Notes: generated by a model from the letters alone, not told the origin. Numbered from the stretch's first letter, positions 8,109 to 17,426 are shown. The stretch is DNA of 64,000 nt from Pseudarthrobacter sp. MM222 (GCF_947090775.1 NZ_OX352321.1:2976001-3040000), one strand, 5' to 3'. Numbers and translations: made by a program.

Positions 8109-9509
8109 TCAGAGCAGGTTCATCGGATCTACGGCCCGGCCGTTCAGCCAGGTCTCAAAGTGCGAGTGGCAGCCGGTGGAGTTTCCGGTGGTGCCGGAAT
8201 AGGCGATGAGCTGGCCTTGGCTGACCTGCTGCCCGCGGGAGACCACCACGCTGGAGTTGTGGTAGAAAATCGTGGTCAGTGAATTGCCCTGGACGACGCC
8301 GTGCGAGATCTTCACGTTGTTGCCGCCGCCGTCGTTGGCCCAGCCGGCCGAGAAGACGGTGCCGGCCGCCGGCGCGTAGACAGGGGTGCCGCAGGCGGCG
8401 CCGAAGTCGATGCCGGTGTGCATGTAGCCGCCCTGGCCGTAGAAGTCGACGGTGCCTGGCGGCGTGGCGCGCCAGCCGAAGCCGGAGGTGATCCGGGTCC
8501 CCGAGAAGGGACTCCGCAGCCCGAACGCCGACGGCGGACCCTGGGCGGGTGCGACGTACGGCTGGACTGCCTGGCCCTTGGCGCGGGCTGCCGCCGCTGC
8601 GGCTTCGGCAATACGCCGCTGCTCGGCTTCCCAGGCCTCGCGAAGTTTCCGGTCGCGCTCGACGATTTCGGCGGCGACGGCGTCCTGCTGGGCCTTGACC
8701 TGGGCCAGTTGGCTCTGGATGCCCGGCTTTGCGGCCTGCAGTTCGGCGTCGAGCCGGGTGGTGTCCGCGATGAGCTTGTCCACCGCAGCCTTCTTTGCTT
8801 CGGCTTCGTCGCGGGCGGCCTGCTCCCGCGCCAGCGCGGCGTCGGCTTTGGCCTTCAGGTCCTGGATTTCGGCTTCCACGGCCTCGAGGCGGGCCTGGGC
8901 GTTTGTGTTCGTGGCGCTTTGCTGGCTGAGTTTGTCCATCGCCGCATTTTGGCTGCGCATCGCCTGGTCGGCGAGGTCGATCGTGTCCGTGAGGCTGCCG
9001 TTGTTGGAGCCGAAGAACAGCGAGAGGTTGGACGGTACGCCGCCGGACTTGTAGGCCTGGGTAGCGATCTGCCCGATCAGCTTCTTGGTGTCCGCGATCT
9101 TTTGCTTGTCGGTCTCCAGCTGCTGGGTGATCTTGGCCTTGTTCTGCTGCGCGAGGTCCACCCGCGCCGCGAGGGCCTCGACTTCCCGGACGGCGCCGGC
9201 CACCCGGCCCTGCGCATCGAGCAGGGCCTGCTGGGCACCGGGAAGCTGGCCTTGGTAGAGGACCAGGTCGCCCGCGGCCTGGGCGATGCGGGCGTCCACG
9301 AATTCGAGGGAGTGCTGGACCTTGGCGGCTTCCTCCTGGAGGGCCGCCTGCTGGTCTTCGAGTTCATCGGCGAAGGCCACCGGTGCCGCCGTGCCGAGGC
9401 TCGCCGCGAGGATCAGCGCCAGCGCGGCACTGATCATGCGGCTGCGGGCTCCGGCCGGCCGGGCTCCGGCCTGGCGGGACCGCCGCTCCAGTCGATCCTT
9501 CGGTGTCAT
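8109..9509 (-). CDS. Secreted coiled-coil M23 peptidase (FtsEX-linked murein hydrolase)
   Basis: 466 aa. A signal peptide (about residues 25-50, ending AFADE) is followed by a long coiled coil (about 55-310) and a LytM/M23 domain (about 345-460). The zinc ligands are seen as HTGIDFG (about 360) and HSHFE (about 447). This layout is that of EnvC-type hydrolase activators or hydrolases. It lies 25 bases after ftsX on the same strand, which strongly suggests FtsEX controls it across the membrane through its coiled coil. Because both zinc-site motifs look intact it may itself cut peptidoglycan. The ATG at 9509 was preferred over upstream frame extensions. Confidence 0.88.
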   Translation of the reverse strand: MTPKDRLERRSRQAGARPAGARSRMISAALALILAASLGTAAPVAFADELEDQQAALQEEAAKVQHSLEFVDARIAQAAGDLVLYQGQLPGAQQALLDAQGRVAGAVREVEALAARVDLAQQNKAKITQQLETDKQKIADTKKLIGQIATQAYKSGGVPSNLSLFFGSNNGSLTDTIDLADQAMRSQNAAMDKLSQQSATNTNAQARLEAVEAEIQDLKAKADAALAREQAARDEAEAKKAAVDKLIADTTRLDAELQAAKPGIQSQLAQVKAQQDAVAAEIVERDRKLREAWEAEQRRIAEAAAAAARAKGQAVQPYVAPAQGPPSAFGLRSPFSGTRITSGFGWRATPPGTVDFYGQGGYMHTGIDFGAACGTPVYAPAAGTVFSAGWANDGGGNNVKISHGVVQGNSLTTIFYHNSSVVVSRGQQVSQGQLIAYSGTTGNSTGCHSHFETWLNGRAVDPMNLL

Positions 9510-9534
9510 GTGCGATTCCGTTTCGTTGCGCACG

Positions 9535-10449
9535 CTAGACCCTGAGGTAACGGCGGAGGGTGAGCAGAGAGGAGATGCCTGCCAGGAGGACACCTGTTCC
9601 GATCAGGGCCGGGGCCAGGATCAGGGTCTGCCCGGGTGAGATGAAGGCGGTGTCCGGATATTGCTGGGACAGGTAGTCGCCGAGGAAGAACTGCGCCACG
9701 GCCCAGAGCGTCGCCGAGGCCAGGGCGGCACCAATGACGGCCGCGATCACACCCTCGAGGATGAACGGCAGCTGGATCACCATCTTGGACGCACCGACGA
9801 GCCGCATGATGCCCGTTTCGCGGCGGCGGCTGAACGCGGACAGCCGAATGGTAGTGGCGATCAGCAGGATCGCGCAGACGATCATCACGCCGGCGATGCT
9901 GACTGCCACGAGTGACGCGGCGTTCATCGCTGAGAACAGCCGTTCAAGCAGCTGGCGCTGGTCGATCACAGTCTCCACGCCGGCCTGCGAGGAGAAGGTC
10001 TCGCTGATGATCTGGTACTTCTCCGGGTCCTTCATGTTGATCCTGAAAGACGCCGGCAGCTGGTCCGGCGTCACGGAATCGACGATCGGGGAATTGGAGA
10101 ACTGTTCCTTGAAGTGCTTGTAGGCGTCGTCCTTGGACTCGAACTGGAAGTCGTTGACGTACGGGGCCACCGCGGGCGACTCCAGCAGGGCGCGCAGGTT
10201 GTCCTGCTGCTCCGGGGTGACCGGGCCCGTGGCGCAGCCGGCCGCCGTCGAGCCGTCACTGCAGAGGAAGATCGCCACCTGGACCTTGTCGTACCAGTAG
10301 CCCTTCATCTGGTTGATCTGCAGCTGCAGCATGCCGGCGGCGCCGACGAAGGTCAGGGACACGAAGGTCACCAGGATGACGGAAACCACCATGGACAGGT
10401 TGCGGCGCAGGCCGCTGCCGATCTCGCCGAGGATGAATGCAAGCCTCAC
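9535..10449 (-). CDS. ftsX: Cell-division ABC transporter permease FtsX
   Basis: 304 aa with one N-terminal helix, a large extracytoplasmic loop (about residues 45-170) and three C-terminal helices, the FtsX topology. The extracellular loop contains a CSDG...GCATG cysteine pair, as in actinobacterial FtsX. FtsX works with FtsE to gate wall hydrolysis at division. It starts with GTG overlapping the ftsE stop by four bases (GTGA), so translation is coupled. Confidence 0.95.
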   Translation of the reverse strand: MRLAFILGEIGSGLRRNLSMVVSVILVTFVSLTFVGAAGMLQLQINQMKGYWYDKVQVAIFLCSDGSTAAGCATGPVTPEQQDNLRALLESPAVAPYVNDFQFESKDDAYKHFKEQFSNSPIVDSVTPDQLPASFRINMKDPEKYQIISETFSSQAGVETVIDQRQLLERLFSAMNAASLVAVSIAGVMIVCAILLIATTIRLSAFSRRRETGIMRLVGASKMVIQLPFILEGVIAAVIGAALASATLWAVAQFFLGDYLSQQYPDTAFISPGQTLILAPALIGTGVLLAGISSLLTLRRYLRV

Positions 10450-11264
10450 AGCTGGCCCTCCCCTACGACAGGGATGTTCGTGGCGCCGCTGCGTCTGGAC
10501 GCGACGGAGGCGGTGACCGGCTGCGGGTCTTCCCGGCCGCTGGCGTCCCGCAGCCGGCGGGACTGTCCCACGATCGGGATCATCGACGTGTAGAGGGCCC
10601 TGGCCTCGTCACGGATCACGACGCCGTTCTTCAGCTCGACGACGCGCTTGCGCATCTCGTTGACGATGTCGTCGTCGTGCGTGGCCATCACCACGGTGGT
10701 GCCGTTCTGGTTGATCTTGTCCAGCACTCCCATGATGCCCATCGAGGTGGTGGGGTCGAGGTTTCCGGTGGGCTCATCGGCCAGCAGGATTCCGGGGCGG
10801 TTGACGACGGCGCGCGCGATTGCCACGCGCTGCTGCTCGCCGCCGGAGAGTTCGTGGGGCAGCCGGTTCTCCTTGCCCTCCAGGCCGACGGTCTTCAGGA
10901 CCTCGGGCACTGTGTCGCGGATGACGCTGCGGCTCTTGCCGATGACCTGCATGGCGAAGGCGACGTTGGCGAACACGGTCTTCTGCGGCAGAAGCCGGAA
11001 GTCCTGGAACACGACGCCGATCCCGCGGCGGAGCCGGGGCACGCGCCAGCTGGAAATCTTCGCCACGTTCTGGCCGGCGACGTAGACGGCGCCGGAGGAG
11101 GCGCGGTCCTCCTTCAGGACCAGCCGGAGGAAGGTCGACTTGCCGGAGCCTGAAGCTCCGACCAGGAAGGCGAATTCGCCACGGTCGATCTCAAGGTTGA
11201 TCGAATCCAGCGCGGGACGCGCCTTCTGGTCATAGACCTTGGTGACATTTTCGAATCGGATCAT
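10446..11264 (-). CDS. ftsE: Cell-division ATP-binding protein FtsE
   Basis: 272 aa. Walker [10 protein letters not shown] (about residue 37), signature LSGGEQQR (about 140) and Walker [10 protein letters not shown] (about 160) are all intact. A C-terminal extension of about 50 residues beyond the usual FtsE ends the protein. On the minus strand a TATAGT (11362-11357) about 90 bases upstream could be a -10 element, but no convincing -35 accompanies it. The 190 bases between prfB and ftsE contain no other gene I can see. Confidence 0.96.
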   Translation of the reverse strand: MIRFENVTKVYDQKARPALDSINLEIDRGEFAFLVGASGSGKSTFLRLVLKEDRASSGAVYVAGQNVAKISSWRVPRLRRGIGVVFQDFRLLPQKTVFANVAFAMQVIGKSRSVIRDTVPEVLKTVGLEGKENRLPHELSGGEQQRVAIARAVVNRPGILLADEPTGNLDPTTSMGIMGVLDKINQNGTTVVMATHDDDIVNEMRKRVVELKNGVVIRDEARALYTSMIPIVGQSRRLRDASGREDPQPVTASVASRRSGATNIPVVGEGQL

Positions 11265-11457
11265 GGCCCTAAGTACCCTGCGGGGCGTGGCTCGTGGCCA
11301 GTCCTGCTGCCGGTGCGCGGGCTTTCGGTGGGGAGGCAGAGAGCTCCGGCTTCTTGACTATACGCACGGGCAAGTGCGGTTGGGCCGGAGCATCGGGGCG
11401 TGTCGCGGGATTGCCGGGACACTCCCAGCTGGGCGGCCGGCCGCTGCCGGCGTCGGG

Positions 11458-12573
11458 CTACTTCTCGGCGTTCCGGTTGTCGGTCCGCCAGCGGATGCCG
11501 GCGTCGATGAAGTCGTCGATCTCGCCGTCGAACACGGCGGAGGTGTTGCCCACCTCGTGTTCGGTGCGGAGGTCCTTGACCATCTGGTACGGGTTGAGCA
11601 CGTAGGAGCGCATCTGGTCCCCCCAGGAAGCCTTCACGTCTCCGGCGAAGGCCTTCTTCTCGGCGTCCTCCTGCTCCTTCTTGAGCAGCAGCAGGCGGGA
11701 CTGCAGCACCCGGAGGGCCGCCGCGCGGTTCTGCAGCTGGGATTTCTCGTTCTGCATGGACACGACGGTGCCGGTGGGGATGTGCGTCAGGCGCACCGCG
11801 GAGTCGGTGGTGTTGACCGACTGGCCGCCCGGGCCGGAGGAGCGGAACACATCGACGCGGATCTCGTTGTCCGGGATGTCGATCGAGTCCGTCTGCTCGA
11901 TCAGCGGGATGACCTCGACGGCGGCGAAGGAGGTCTGGCGGCGGCCCTGGTTGTCGAAGGGGCTGATCCGGACCAGGCGGTGGGTACCGGCCTCGACGCT
12001 CAGGGTGCCGTAGGCGTAGGGCGCCTTGACCTCAAAGGTGGCGGACTTGAGCCCGGCCTCTTCGGCGTAGGAGGTGTCCATGATGGTGGTCGGGTAGCCG
12101 TGGCGTTCGGCCCAGCGCAGGTACATCCGCATCAGCATTTCGGCGAAGTCGGCGGCGTCCACGCCGCCGGCGCCGGCGCGGATGGTGACCACGGCTTCGC
12201 GGACGTCGAATTCGCCGGAGAGCAGGGTGACCACTTCGAGGTCCTTCAGGGCTTTCCGGATCGATTCCAGCTCCGTGGCGGCCTCGCCCATGGAGGCGGC
12301 GTCGTCCTCGTCCTGGCCCAGCTCCACGAGGACCTCAAGGTCGTCGATCCGGGAGACCAGGGAATCCAGGCGCGCCAGTTCGGACTGGCGGTGCGAGAGC
12401 CGGGAGGTGATCACCTGGGCGGCTGCGGGATCGTCCCAGAGGTTGGGTTCGCCCGCGCGCTCGCTCAGCTCCGCGATGTCTTCCTTCAGCGCCTCGACAT
12501 TCGAAACGTTTTCGATGGAGACGTAGGTGGCGCGCAGCGCGCGGATTTCTGCGGGAAAATCGATGTTAGCCAT
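11458..12573 (-). CDS. prfB: Peptide chain release factor 2
   Basis: 371 aa. The SPF stop-codon recognition tripeptide (in RISPFDNQG, about residue 203) marks this as RF2, which reads UGA and UAA. The catalytic GGQ lies near residue 248. The frame is continuous: the programmed +1 frameshift known from many bacterial prfB genes is absent. The ATG is preceded by GGTTAAAAAACC with no Shine-Dalgarno, and TAGGGT or TAGCGT lies 9-14 bases upstream, so the mRNA may be leaderless. Confidence 0.96.
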   Translation of the reverse strand: MANIDFPAEIRALRATYVSIENVSNVEALKEDIAELSERAGEPNLWDDPAAAQVITSRLSHRQSELARLDSLVSRIDDLEVLVELGQDEDDAASMGEAATELESIRKALKDLEVVTLLSGEFDVREAVVTIRAGAGGVDAADFAEMLMRMYLRWAERHGYPTTIMDTSYAEEAGLKSATFEVKAPYAYGTLSVEAGTHRLVRISPFDNQGRRQTSFAAVEVIPLIEQTDSIDIPDNEIRVDVFRSSGPGGQSVNTTDSAVRLTHIPTGTVVSMQNEKSQLQNRAAALRVLQSRLLLLKKEQEDAEKKAFAGDVKASWGDQMRSYVLNPYQMVKDLRTEHEVGNTSAVFDGEIDDFIDAGIRWRTDNRNAEK

Positions 12574-12652
12574 GGTTTTTTAACCCTACGCTATCCGCGC
12601 AATCCGGCCCGCCCCGGGGCTGCGGCCCAAGCGGGCAGGCCGGGACTGGTAC

Positions 12653-13102
12653 CTAGCGGCTCAGCCGCGAGCGCGCCGTCGAACTGGCTTCCACCCGGAT
12701 GCCGTCCGGGACCAGGAAGTTGACCACCGGCGGGTGGACGGCGACGCTCAGGGTCACGACGGCGGTGGCACCGTCCGGGGTTCCCGTTCCGGGCGCGACG
12801 GCGAGATCGCTGAACCGCGCGAAGGCACCGTTGCGCTCCAGGTAGTCGACGGCGGCGCTGCGGACCCTTCCCCCGTCAAGCACCGCGGTGGGCGTTCCCG
12901 CGGAGCTGCCGAGCTGGCCCAGGGTGAAGCTGTCCGCCGCGGCCACGGAAGCGCCGTCGGCCAGTGAAAGCAGCTTTTTGTGTTCGAGGTAGACGCTGGA
13001 AGCTGCCATCACGACAGTGGCGAGGAGCAGGGCGAGCAGGATGTAGCCGATGATGAGCACCATCATCTGGCCGTCGTCGCTGGCGGGGGCGCGCCGGCTC
13101 AC
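12653..13102 (-). CDS. TadG-like pilus assembly protein
   Basis: 149 aa. One N-terminal membrane helix (about residues 12-40, after the DDGQ motif) is followed by an extracytoplasmic domain with ADGASVAAAD, the pattern of TadE/TadG-like minor pilins and Flp-pilus assembly proteins. It is the last gene of the Tad operon. The GTG start overlaps the previous TadE-like stop by four bases. Confidence 0.8.
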   Translation of the reverse strand: MSRRAPASDDGQMMVLIIGYILLALLLATVVMAASSVYLEHKKLLSLADGASVAAADSFTLGQLGSSAGTPTAVLDGGRVRSAAVDYLERNGAFARFSDLAVAPGTGTPDGATAVVTLSVAVHPPVVNFLVPDGIRVEASSTARSRLSR

Positions 13103-13566
13103 CGGAAGCGCCCGACCAGCTGGGTGGCCGAGGCGGTGAGCTGGCTCGCGTTGAGATGCAGGGCTTCGCTGAACGGAACAAACGGTAGGGGCACGGTGAG
13201 CTGGACGGTGGCGGTGACGGCAGAACCGGCGGCCGTGCAGTCCGCCGGCTGGCAGCTCGTGTCCAGCCTGGCGTTGGCCGGCTCATACCCGTAGTCCGCG
13301 AGCGCCAGCAGGACGGCCTGCTCCGCTGCGGCCCGGCCGCTCGCGGCGTCCGGCTGGGCAACGAAGACCTTGGCGGCCTGGTCGGCAGCGCCGACCACGG
13401 CGAAGGACCCTGCCTGGATCTGTCCGACGGTGATGATGAAGTAGACGAGCGGGACCATCAGAAGCAGTGACAGAAAGGTGAATTCCACTACCGCGCTTCC
13501 CTGCTCCGCGCCGTCGTCCTCGGCGCGGTTGTCCTCGGAGCCGTTGTCAGGGCCGGATGGCGGCAT
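13099..13566 (-). CDS. TadE-like pseudopilin (second)
   Basis: 155 aa. An acidic N-terminus (about 22 residues) precedes EQGSAVVEFTFLSLLL, the TadE-type hydrophobic helix with the conserved Glu in VEF. A small extracytoplasmic domain with one Cys pair (CQPADC) follows. TadE family proteins are processed minor pilins needed for Flp pilus assembly. It overlaps the preceding TadE-like gene by 20 bases and the next by 4. Confidence 0.82.
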   Translation of the reverse strand: MPPSGPDNGSEDNRAEDDGAEQGSAVVEFTFLSLLLMVPLVYFIITVGQIQAGSFAVVGAADQAAKVFVAQPDAASGRAAAEQAVLLALADYGYEPANARLDTSCQPADCTAAGSAVTATVQLTVPLPFVPFSEALHLNASQLTASATQLVGRFR

Positions 13567-13969
13567 GCCCCTTCACCTCCAGGCTTGCGCGCGGTCCGAT
13601 CAGACCGATCACCGGCAGCGGGGCACGGACGGTTACCTCCAGCGTGGGGACGCCCTGGTAGATGGTCTCGGTGGTGCTCACCTCGTTGGCGAAGCCGGGG
13701 TTGAGCGCAACACTGATCAGCTGTGCCGTCCGGGCGCGGGCATCAGCGGCGCTGCGGTCCGCGAGAGTGCCGTATCTGGCACCGGAGGCTGCTGCGTCGA
13801 TCAGGGTGTTCCGGACGTGCAGGACCAGGGTGAGCTGGATGATGGCCAGAAAGAACAGCGTCAGCAGGCCGCCGACGAGGACGAAGTCCACCACGGCCGC
13901 GCCCCGTTCCCCGGCTTTCCGGACGTTGTCCCGCCGGGGGCATCCCCAGCGTTCGCCGGGCGCCGCCAC
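13547..13969 (-). CDS. TadE-like pseudopilin (first)
   Basis: 140 aa. RGAAVVDFVLVGGLLTLFFLAI is a TadE-type N-terminal helix, with Asp where the second copy has Glu. The rest is a small domain with an AASGARYG motif common in TadE proteins. The GTG start lies three bases after the pilin-like gene's stop, so the genes are translated as a string. Confidence 0.8.
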   Translation of the reverse strand: MAAPGERWGCPRRDNVRKAGERGAAVVDFVLVGGLLTLFFLAIIQLTLVLHVRNTLIDAAASGARYGTLADRSAADARARTAQLISVALNPGFANEVSTTETIYQGVPTLEVTVRAPLPVIGLIGPRASLEVKGHAAIRP

Positions 13970-13972
13970 TTG

Positions 13973-14212
13973 CTACTGCCCGACCTTGTCCATCGCCTGG
14001 TTGAACAGTCCCTCGAGCGCCGGCCCCGCGAGGGCAAGCAGTGCTGCGACGAGGACTGCCGACATCAGGGTGATCATCACCCAACCCGGCACGTCCCCGC
14101 GCTCATGGTGGTCCGGGCCGCGGTATTTTCGTCCAGCGGGGGCCGGGGGCCGCCGAAGGAGCGTGCCCAAGATAAAGATCGTCAACGCCGTGCGGATACC
14201 GATGAGTTTCAC
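13973..14212 (-). CDS. Small Flp-pilin-like membrane peptide
   Basis: 79 aa. A basic N-terminus of about 40 residues precedes a GDVPGWVMITLMSAVL segment forming one membrane helix, and the C-terminus reads FNQAMDKV. Its place and size fit the Flp-type pilin of actinobacterial Tad loci. The classical Flp processing site, Gly followed by a Glu five residues later, is not obvious here. The GTG start has AGGGGA upstream. Confidence 0.65.
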   Translation of the reverse strand: MKLIGIRTALTIFILGTLLRRPPAPAGRKYRGPDHHERGDVPGWVMITLMSAVLVAALLALAGPALEGLFNQAMDKVGQ

Positions 14213-14265
14213 TGTGTCCCCTTTGAGTGTGGAGCCGGAGCTTGTGCTGGCCGTGCTCCTGTTCC

Positions 14266-14299
14266 TGCTGTTGTCTGGTCCGTGCTGTTGTCTGGTCCG
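14266..14299. repeat. 17-bp perfect tandem duplication between tadC and the pilin-like gene
   Basis: TGCTGTTGTCTGGTCCG occurs at 14266-14282 and again at 14283-14299 with no gap, followed by a partial third start. It lies in the only sizeable spacer (about 115 bases) inside the otherwise overlapping Tad operon, where an RNA-level control or an internal promoter would be expected. Confidence 0.8.
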
Positions 14300-14328
14300 T
14301 GCTGCTGCGTTGGTGTGCCATTTTCCTC

Positions 14329-15270
14329 CTACAGTCCGAGGCTGATGGCAGCCAGACCAGGGAACACGGCAAAGACGACAGTGAGCGGCAATACGCCAAA
14401 AACCAGCGGCACCATCATCCCGATTTCCTTTTTACCGGCCGATTCCATCAGCTCGCGTTTAGCGGTGTCCCTGACGTCCTGCGCCTGCGCCCTCAGCACA
14501 TCGGCCAGCGGGGTACCGCGTTCGACTGCCACGATCATTCCGTCCACGAAACGGATCAGCTGTCCCAGATCCGTCCGGGCTGAGAACTCCTGCAAGGCGT
14601 CGACCAGCGGCGTTCCCGCTCTGGTTTCCGCGAGAACCCGGGTGAATTCCTTCGACAACTCGCCCCGCGCGCTGCGGCAGACCCGGTCCAGTGCGCCGGT
14701 GGCGCTCTCACCCGCGCTGACGGCGAGCGCCATGAGTTCGGCGATGCTGGGGAATTCCGCCATCATGCGGGATTCCCGTCTCCTGATCTGCACGGACAGC
14801 ACGTAGTCCCTCAGCAGGTAACCGGATCCGGCGCCGCCCAGGACGACCACGACCGCAGCGGCGGGGCTGAACCGCCCGGAAGCGCCGGCCAGCACCACGG
14901 CGCCGACAGCCACCACAAAGCCGGCCGCGCCCCACAACAGCTGCTCCGCCCGAAAGTCGATTGGCGGCTTGGTGGTCCCGGCGCGGGCCAGCCGGCGCGT
15001 CAAGGCCGAGGTCCCGGGGTTGATCTTGCCCAAGGAGGCGAGTGCGTCGCGGAGCACAGGTCGCAGAATCCGCCCAAGAGGGCCGAATGGCGTGACATTG
15101 CGCGGGGCCGGCCGCAGGAGCCTCGATTCCAGGTTGTGCGACTTCAGCTGCGGCCCGATGCGCTCGGTGAACGTGGTGGGGCGCAGAAACGGCAGCCTTC
15201 CGAGGAGGAGCCAGAGTCCGGCGCCCAGGACCAGCCCGCAGGCCGCGGCGCTGGCCATGAGCCCGCTCAT
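14329..15270 (-). CDS. tadC: Type II/Tad secretion inner-membrane platform protein TadC
   Basis: 313 aa. It has an N-terminal helix, a pair of central helices, the T2SSF domain (about residues 150-275, with EFPSIAELMALAVSAGES and RGTPLADVLRAQA) and a C-terminal helix, as in TadC/GspF-like platform proteins. The ATG at 15270 overlaps the tadB stop by four bases. A much longer open frame upstream in the same phase is a shadow of tadB. Confidence 0.88.
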   Translation of the reverse strand: MSGLMASAAACGLVLGAGLWLLLGRLPFLRPTTFTERIGPQLKSHNLESRLLRPAPRNVTPFGPLGRILRPVLRDALASLGKINPGTSALTRRLARAGTTKPPIDFRAEQLLWGAAGFVVAVGAVVLAGASGRFSPAAAVVVVLGGAGSGYLLRDYVLSVQIRRRESRMMAEFPSIAELMALAVSAGESATGALDRVCRSARGELSKEFTRVLAETRAGTPLVDALQEFSARTDLGQLIRFVDGMIVAVERGTPLADVLRAQAQDVRDTAKRELMESAGKKEIGMMVPLVFGVLPLTVVFAVFPGLAAISLGL

Positions 15271-16121
15271 CGCAGCACCCTCTCGTCTTCCGGAAGGGCC
15301 CCGATTCGCAGCATGACCGCGTAGGAGATGAGGGAGACCGCGAGACCGCCCAGCAGGACACCGGCCCCGGTTGGCGTGTTGTACGCCGCGACGGCTTCCG
15401 GCCTGCTGGCCAACAACACGAGCACGATCCACGGCGCGGCCACCGCGAGGCGTGCCGCATTGACTGTCCAGGACTGCCGGGCCTCCAATTCGCTGCGTGT
15501 GCGGGCACTCTCCCGCAGGAATTCGGCGAGCGTTCCCAACAGGCGGCCCAGGTCTGAGCCGCCCACTTCGCGGGTCAGCCGGAGTGCCTCGACAATTCTG
15601 TCGGCCACAGGGTCGGCCAGCCGATCCTTCAGCCTGGTCAGCGACGGATCGAACTGGCCTCCCGCACGGTAATCGGAACCGAAGTCGCGGAATACGGGCC
15701 GGAGCTCCAGCGGGCCGTTGTCTCCGAGCTGGATGAGGGCCTCGGGCAACGACAGGCCCGCCCGGATGGCGGATCTCAGATGGTCCACGACGTCCGGCCA
15801 GAGCTGACGTAGGACGGCAGTTCGTTTCCGGGCGCGCCAGCGAACGACGGCAAGCGGCAACCAGGCGCCGAACAAGCCGAAGCAACCCGAGATCGGCCAG
15901 GACCGGGTCAGCGCGAAGAAGACGATGGTAGTAAATGCTCCGACGCCGAGACAGCTTGCCACCAGACCCGGCCCGGTGACTTTTTCGATGCCCGCCGTCA
16001 GCAAGAGGTCCTCCAGCCTGCGGACGCGCGGCGCACGCTGTATTCCTGGTGGCTGCTCCCATGCGGACCACCAGATCAACAAGAGCCCGGCGCCAGCGAC
16101 CACGCCCAACAGCGGCGCCAT
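15267..16121 (-). CDS. tadB: Type II/Tad secretion inner-membrane platform protein TadB
   Basis: 284 aa with N-terminal helices, a T2SSF domain (about residues 95-225: LWPDVVDHLRSAIRAGLSLPEAL) and C-terminal helices. TadB and TadC together form the membrane platform on which the TadA ATPase acts. It overlaps both neighbours (TGATG with tadA, ATGA with tadC). Confidence 0.88.
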   Translation of the reverse strand: MAPLLGVVAGAGLLLIWWSAWEQPPGIQRAPRVRRLEDLLLTAGIEKVTGPGLVASCLGVGAFTTIVFFALTRSWPISGCFGLFGAWLPLAVVRWRARKRTAVLRQLWPDVVDHLRSAIRAGLSLPEALIQLGDNGPLELRPVFRDFGSDYRAGGQFDPSLTRLKDRLADPVADRIVEALRLTREVGGSDLGRLLGTLAEFLRESARTRSELEARQSWTVNAARLAVAAPWIVLVLLASRPEAVAAYNTPTGAGVLLGGLAVSLISYAVMLRIGALPEDERVLR

Positions 16122-17344
16122 CAGCGCGGCTCCAGCAAGGCGGCGACGTCGTACCCGGACCCGGCGAATTTCTCCACCGCGGGCATGGAATTGGCTTTGG
16201 GCTGGAGCTGTCCGTTGGCCATGGCAAACACCATGGAGGATTCAATGATGCCGTTTTCGACTCTGCGTCCGAGAGCCAGGATCTCGGTCACCTGCCTGCG
16301 ACCGTTGGCGTGCCTGCTGCAATGCACCACCAGGTCGATGCACGATGCCACGGTGGGAACGACGAAGGCGCTGGAGATGTTCTCACCGGCCAGCAACGGA
16401 AGCGTACACAGTTTCGTTACGGCATCGTGGGCTGAATTGGCGTGGATCGTGCACATCCCGGGAAGACCTGAGTTCAAGGCAATGAGCATGTCGAGGCTCT
16501 CGGCCTCCCGGACTTCGCCTACCACCAGCCGGTCCGGCCGCATGCGCAGGGCCTCCTTGACGAGCCGGCGCAGGGGAATCTCGCCTTCCCCTTCCAGGTT
16601 CGGTTGCCGGCACTGCAGGCCCACAACGTCGCGGAGCGGAAACTGCAGTTCGAAGATTTCCTCCACAGTGATGACCCGCTCACGGGTGCCGATCCCGGCG
16701 GCGAGGCAGTTCAGCATGGTGGTCTTGCCTGCCTGAGTGGCACCGGACACCAGGATGTTCAGGCCGCTGGCCACCGCGGCTCCGAGAAACCGTGCGGCCT
16801 GCGGCGTGAGGGTTCCGAGCTCCACCAGGTGTTCGAGCCTGCTGGCTTTGACGATGAACTTGCGGATGTTGACGGCCCAGTGCCGCCGGGTGATGTCCGG
16901 AATGACGACGTGGAGCCGGGATCCATCGGGAAGGGCGGCATCGACGAAGGGCGAGGACAGGTCAAGGCGCCGCCCTGAACTCTTGAGCATCCGCTCCACC
17001 AGGTCCCGGACCTGCTGGTCCGTCAGGGAGATGGAGGTGAGCTCCGATTCGCCGTTGCGGGCCACATAGACCTCATGCGGTGAGTTGAGCCAGACTTCTT
17101 CGATTCCGGGATCGTCCAGCAGCGGCTGCAAGGCGCCGAAGCCGGCCACGGCGTCGAAGACGAACCGCCGGGCGGGTTCCAGCGGGCCGATCGGGGGCAA
17201 GGGCGCCAGCAGTGCACGCTCGTCGTAGTCGCTGACGGCCGCCTCCACGAGGCGCCGGACTTCCCCGGCCTGACGCAGCGGGTCCAGCCCGCGGCGTCGA
17301 ATGAGCTCGCGGACTTCGTCCTCAACAATGCGTACAGCCTCCAT
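16121..17344 (-). CDS. tadA: Tad pilus/secretion ATPase TadA (CpaF)
   Basis: 407 aa secretion ATPase. Walker A is GATQAGKT (about residue 200), then the Asp box EEIFEL, the Walker B-like region RLVVGEVRE, and the His box GMCTIHANS. It powers assembly of Flp-type pili from the cytoplasm. I chose ATG at 17344, which has GGGGG about 6 bases upstream; a TTG at 17389 in the same frame has no ribosome site. It is the first gene of the operon and has a promoter candidate just upstream. Confidence 0.92.
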   Translation of the reverse strand: MEAVRIVEDEVRELIRRRGLDPLRQAGEVRRLVEAAVSDYDERALLAPLPPIGPLEPARRFVFDAVAGFGALQPLLDDPGIEEVWLNSPHEVYVARNGESELTSISLTDQQVRDLVERMLKSSGRRLDLSSPFVDAALPDGSRLHVVIPDITRRHWAVNIRKFIVKASRLEHLVELGTLTPQAARFLGAAVASGLNILVSGATQAGKTTMLNCLAAGIGTRERVITVEEIFELQFPLRDVVGLQCRQPNLEGEGEIPLRRLVKEALRMRPDRLVVGEVREAESLDMLIALNSGLPGMCTIHANSAHDAVTKLCTLPLLAGENISSAFVVPTVASCIDLVVHCSRHANGRRQVTEILALGRRVENGIIESSMVFAMANGQLQPKANSMPAVEKFAGSGYDVAALLEPR

Positions 17345-17397
17345 GTGGGCCCCCGATAGGACTGCCACCCTGTCGCCGAGGCAGGGCAATTGGGTTA

Positions 17398-17426
17398 AAG
17401 CTAGGGGAGCGTCCCGCGTTGTACAA
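17398..17426 (-). promoter_or_regulatory. Candidate SigA-type promoter of the Tad operon
   Basis: On the minus strand TTGTAC (17426-17421) and TAGCTT (17403-17398) are separated by exactly 17 bases. The predicted transcript start near 17391 would leave a leader of about 45 bases before the tadA ATG. The match is to the housekeeping consensus by eye only. Confidence 0.45.

Noticed and set aside
11357..11362. TATAGT as the ftsE promoter -10
   Set aside because: No -35 at acceptable spacing; mentioned with the gene but not annotated separately.
12606..12644. GC-rich imperfect palindrome between tadG and prfB
   Set aside because: The stem is interrupted and no T-tract follows, so I do not call a terminator.
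13478..14806. Long plus-strand frame opposite the Tad genes
   Set aside because: It has no recognisable domains and lies antisense to overlapping TadE/TadC genes.
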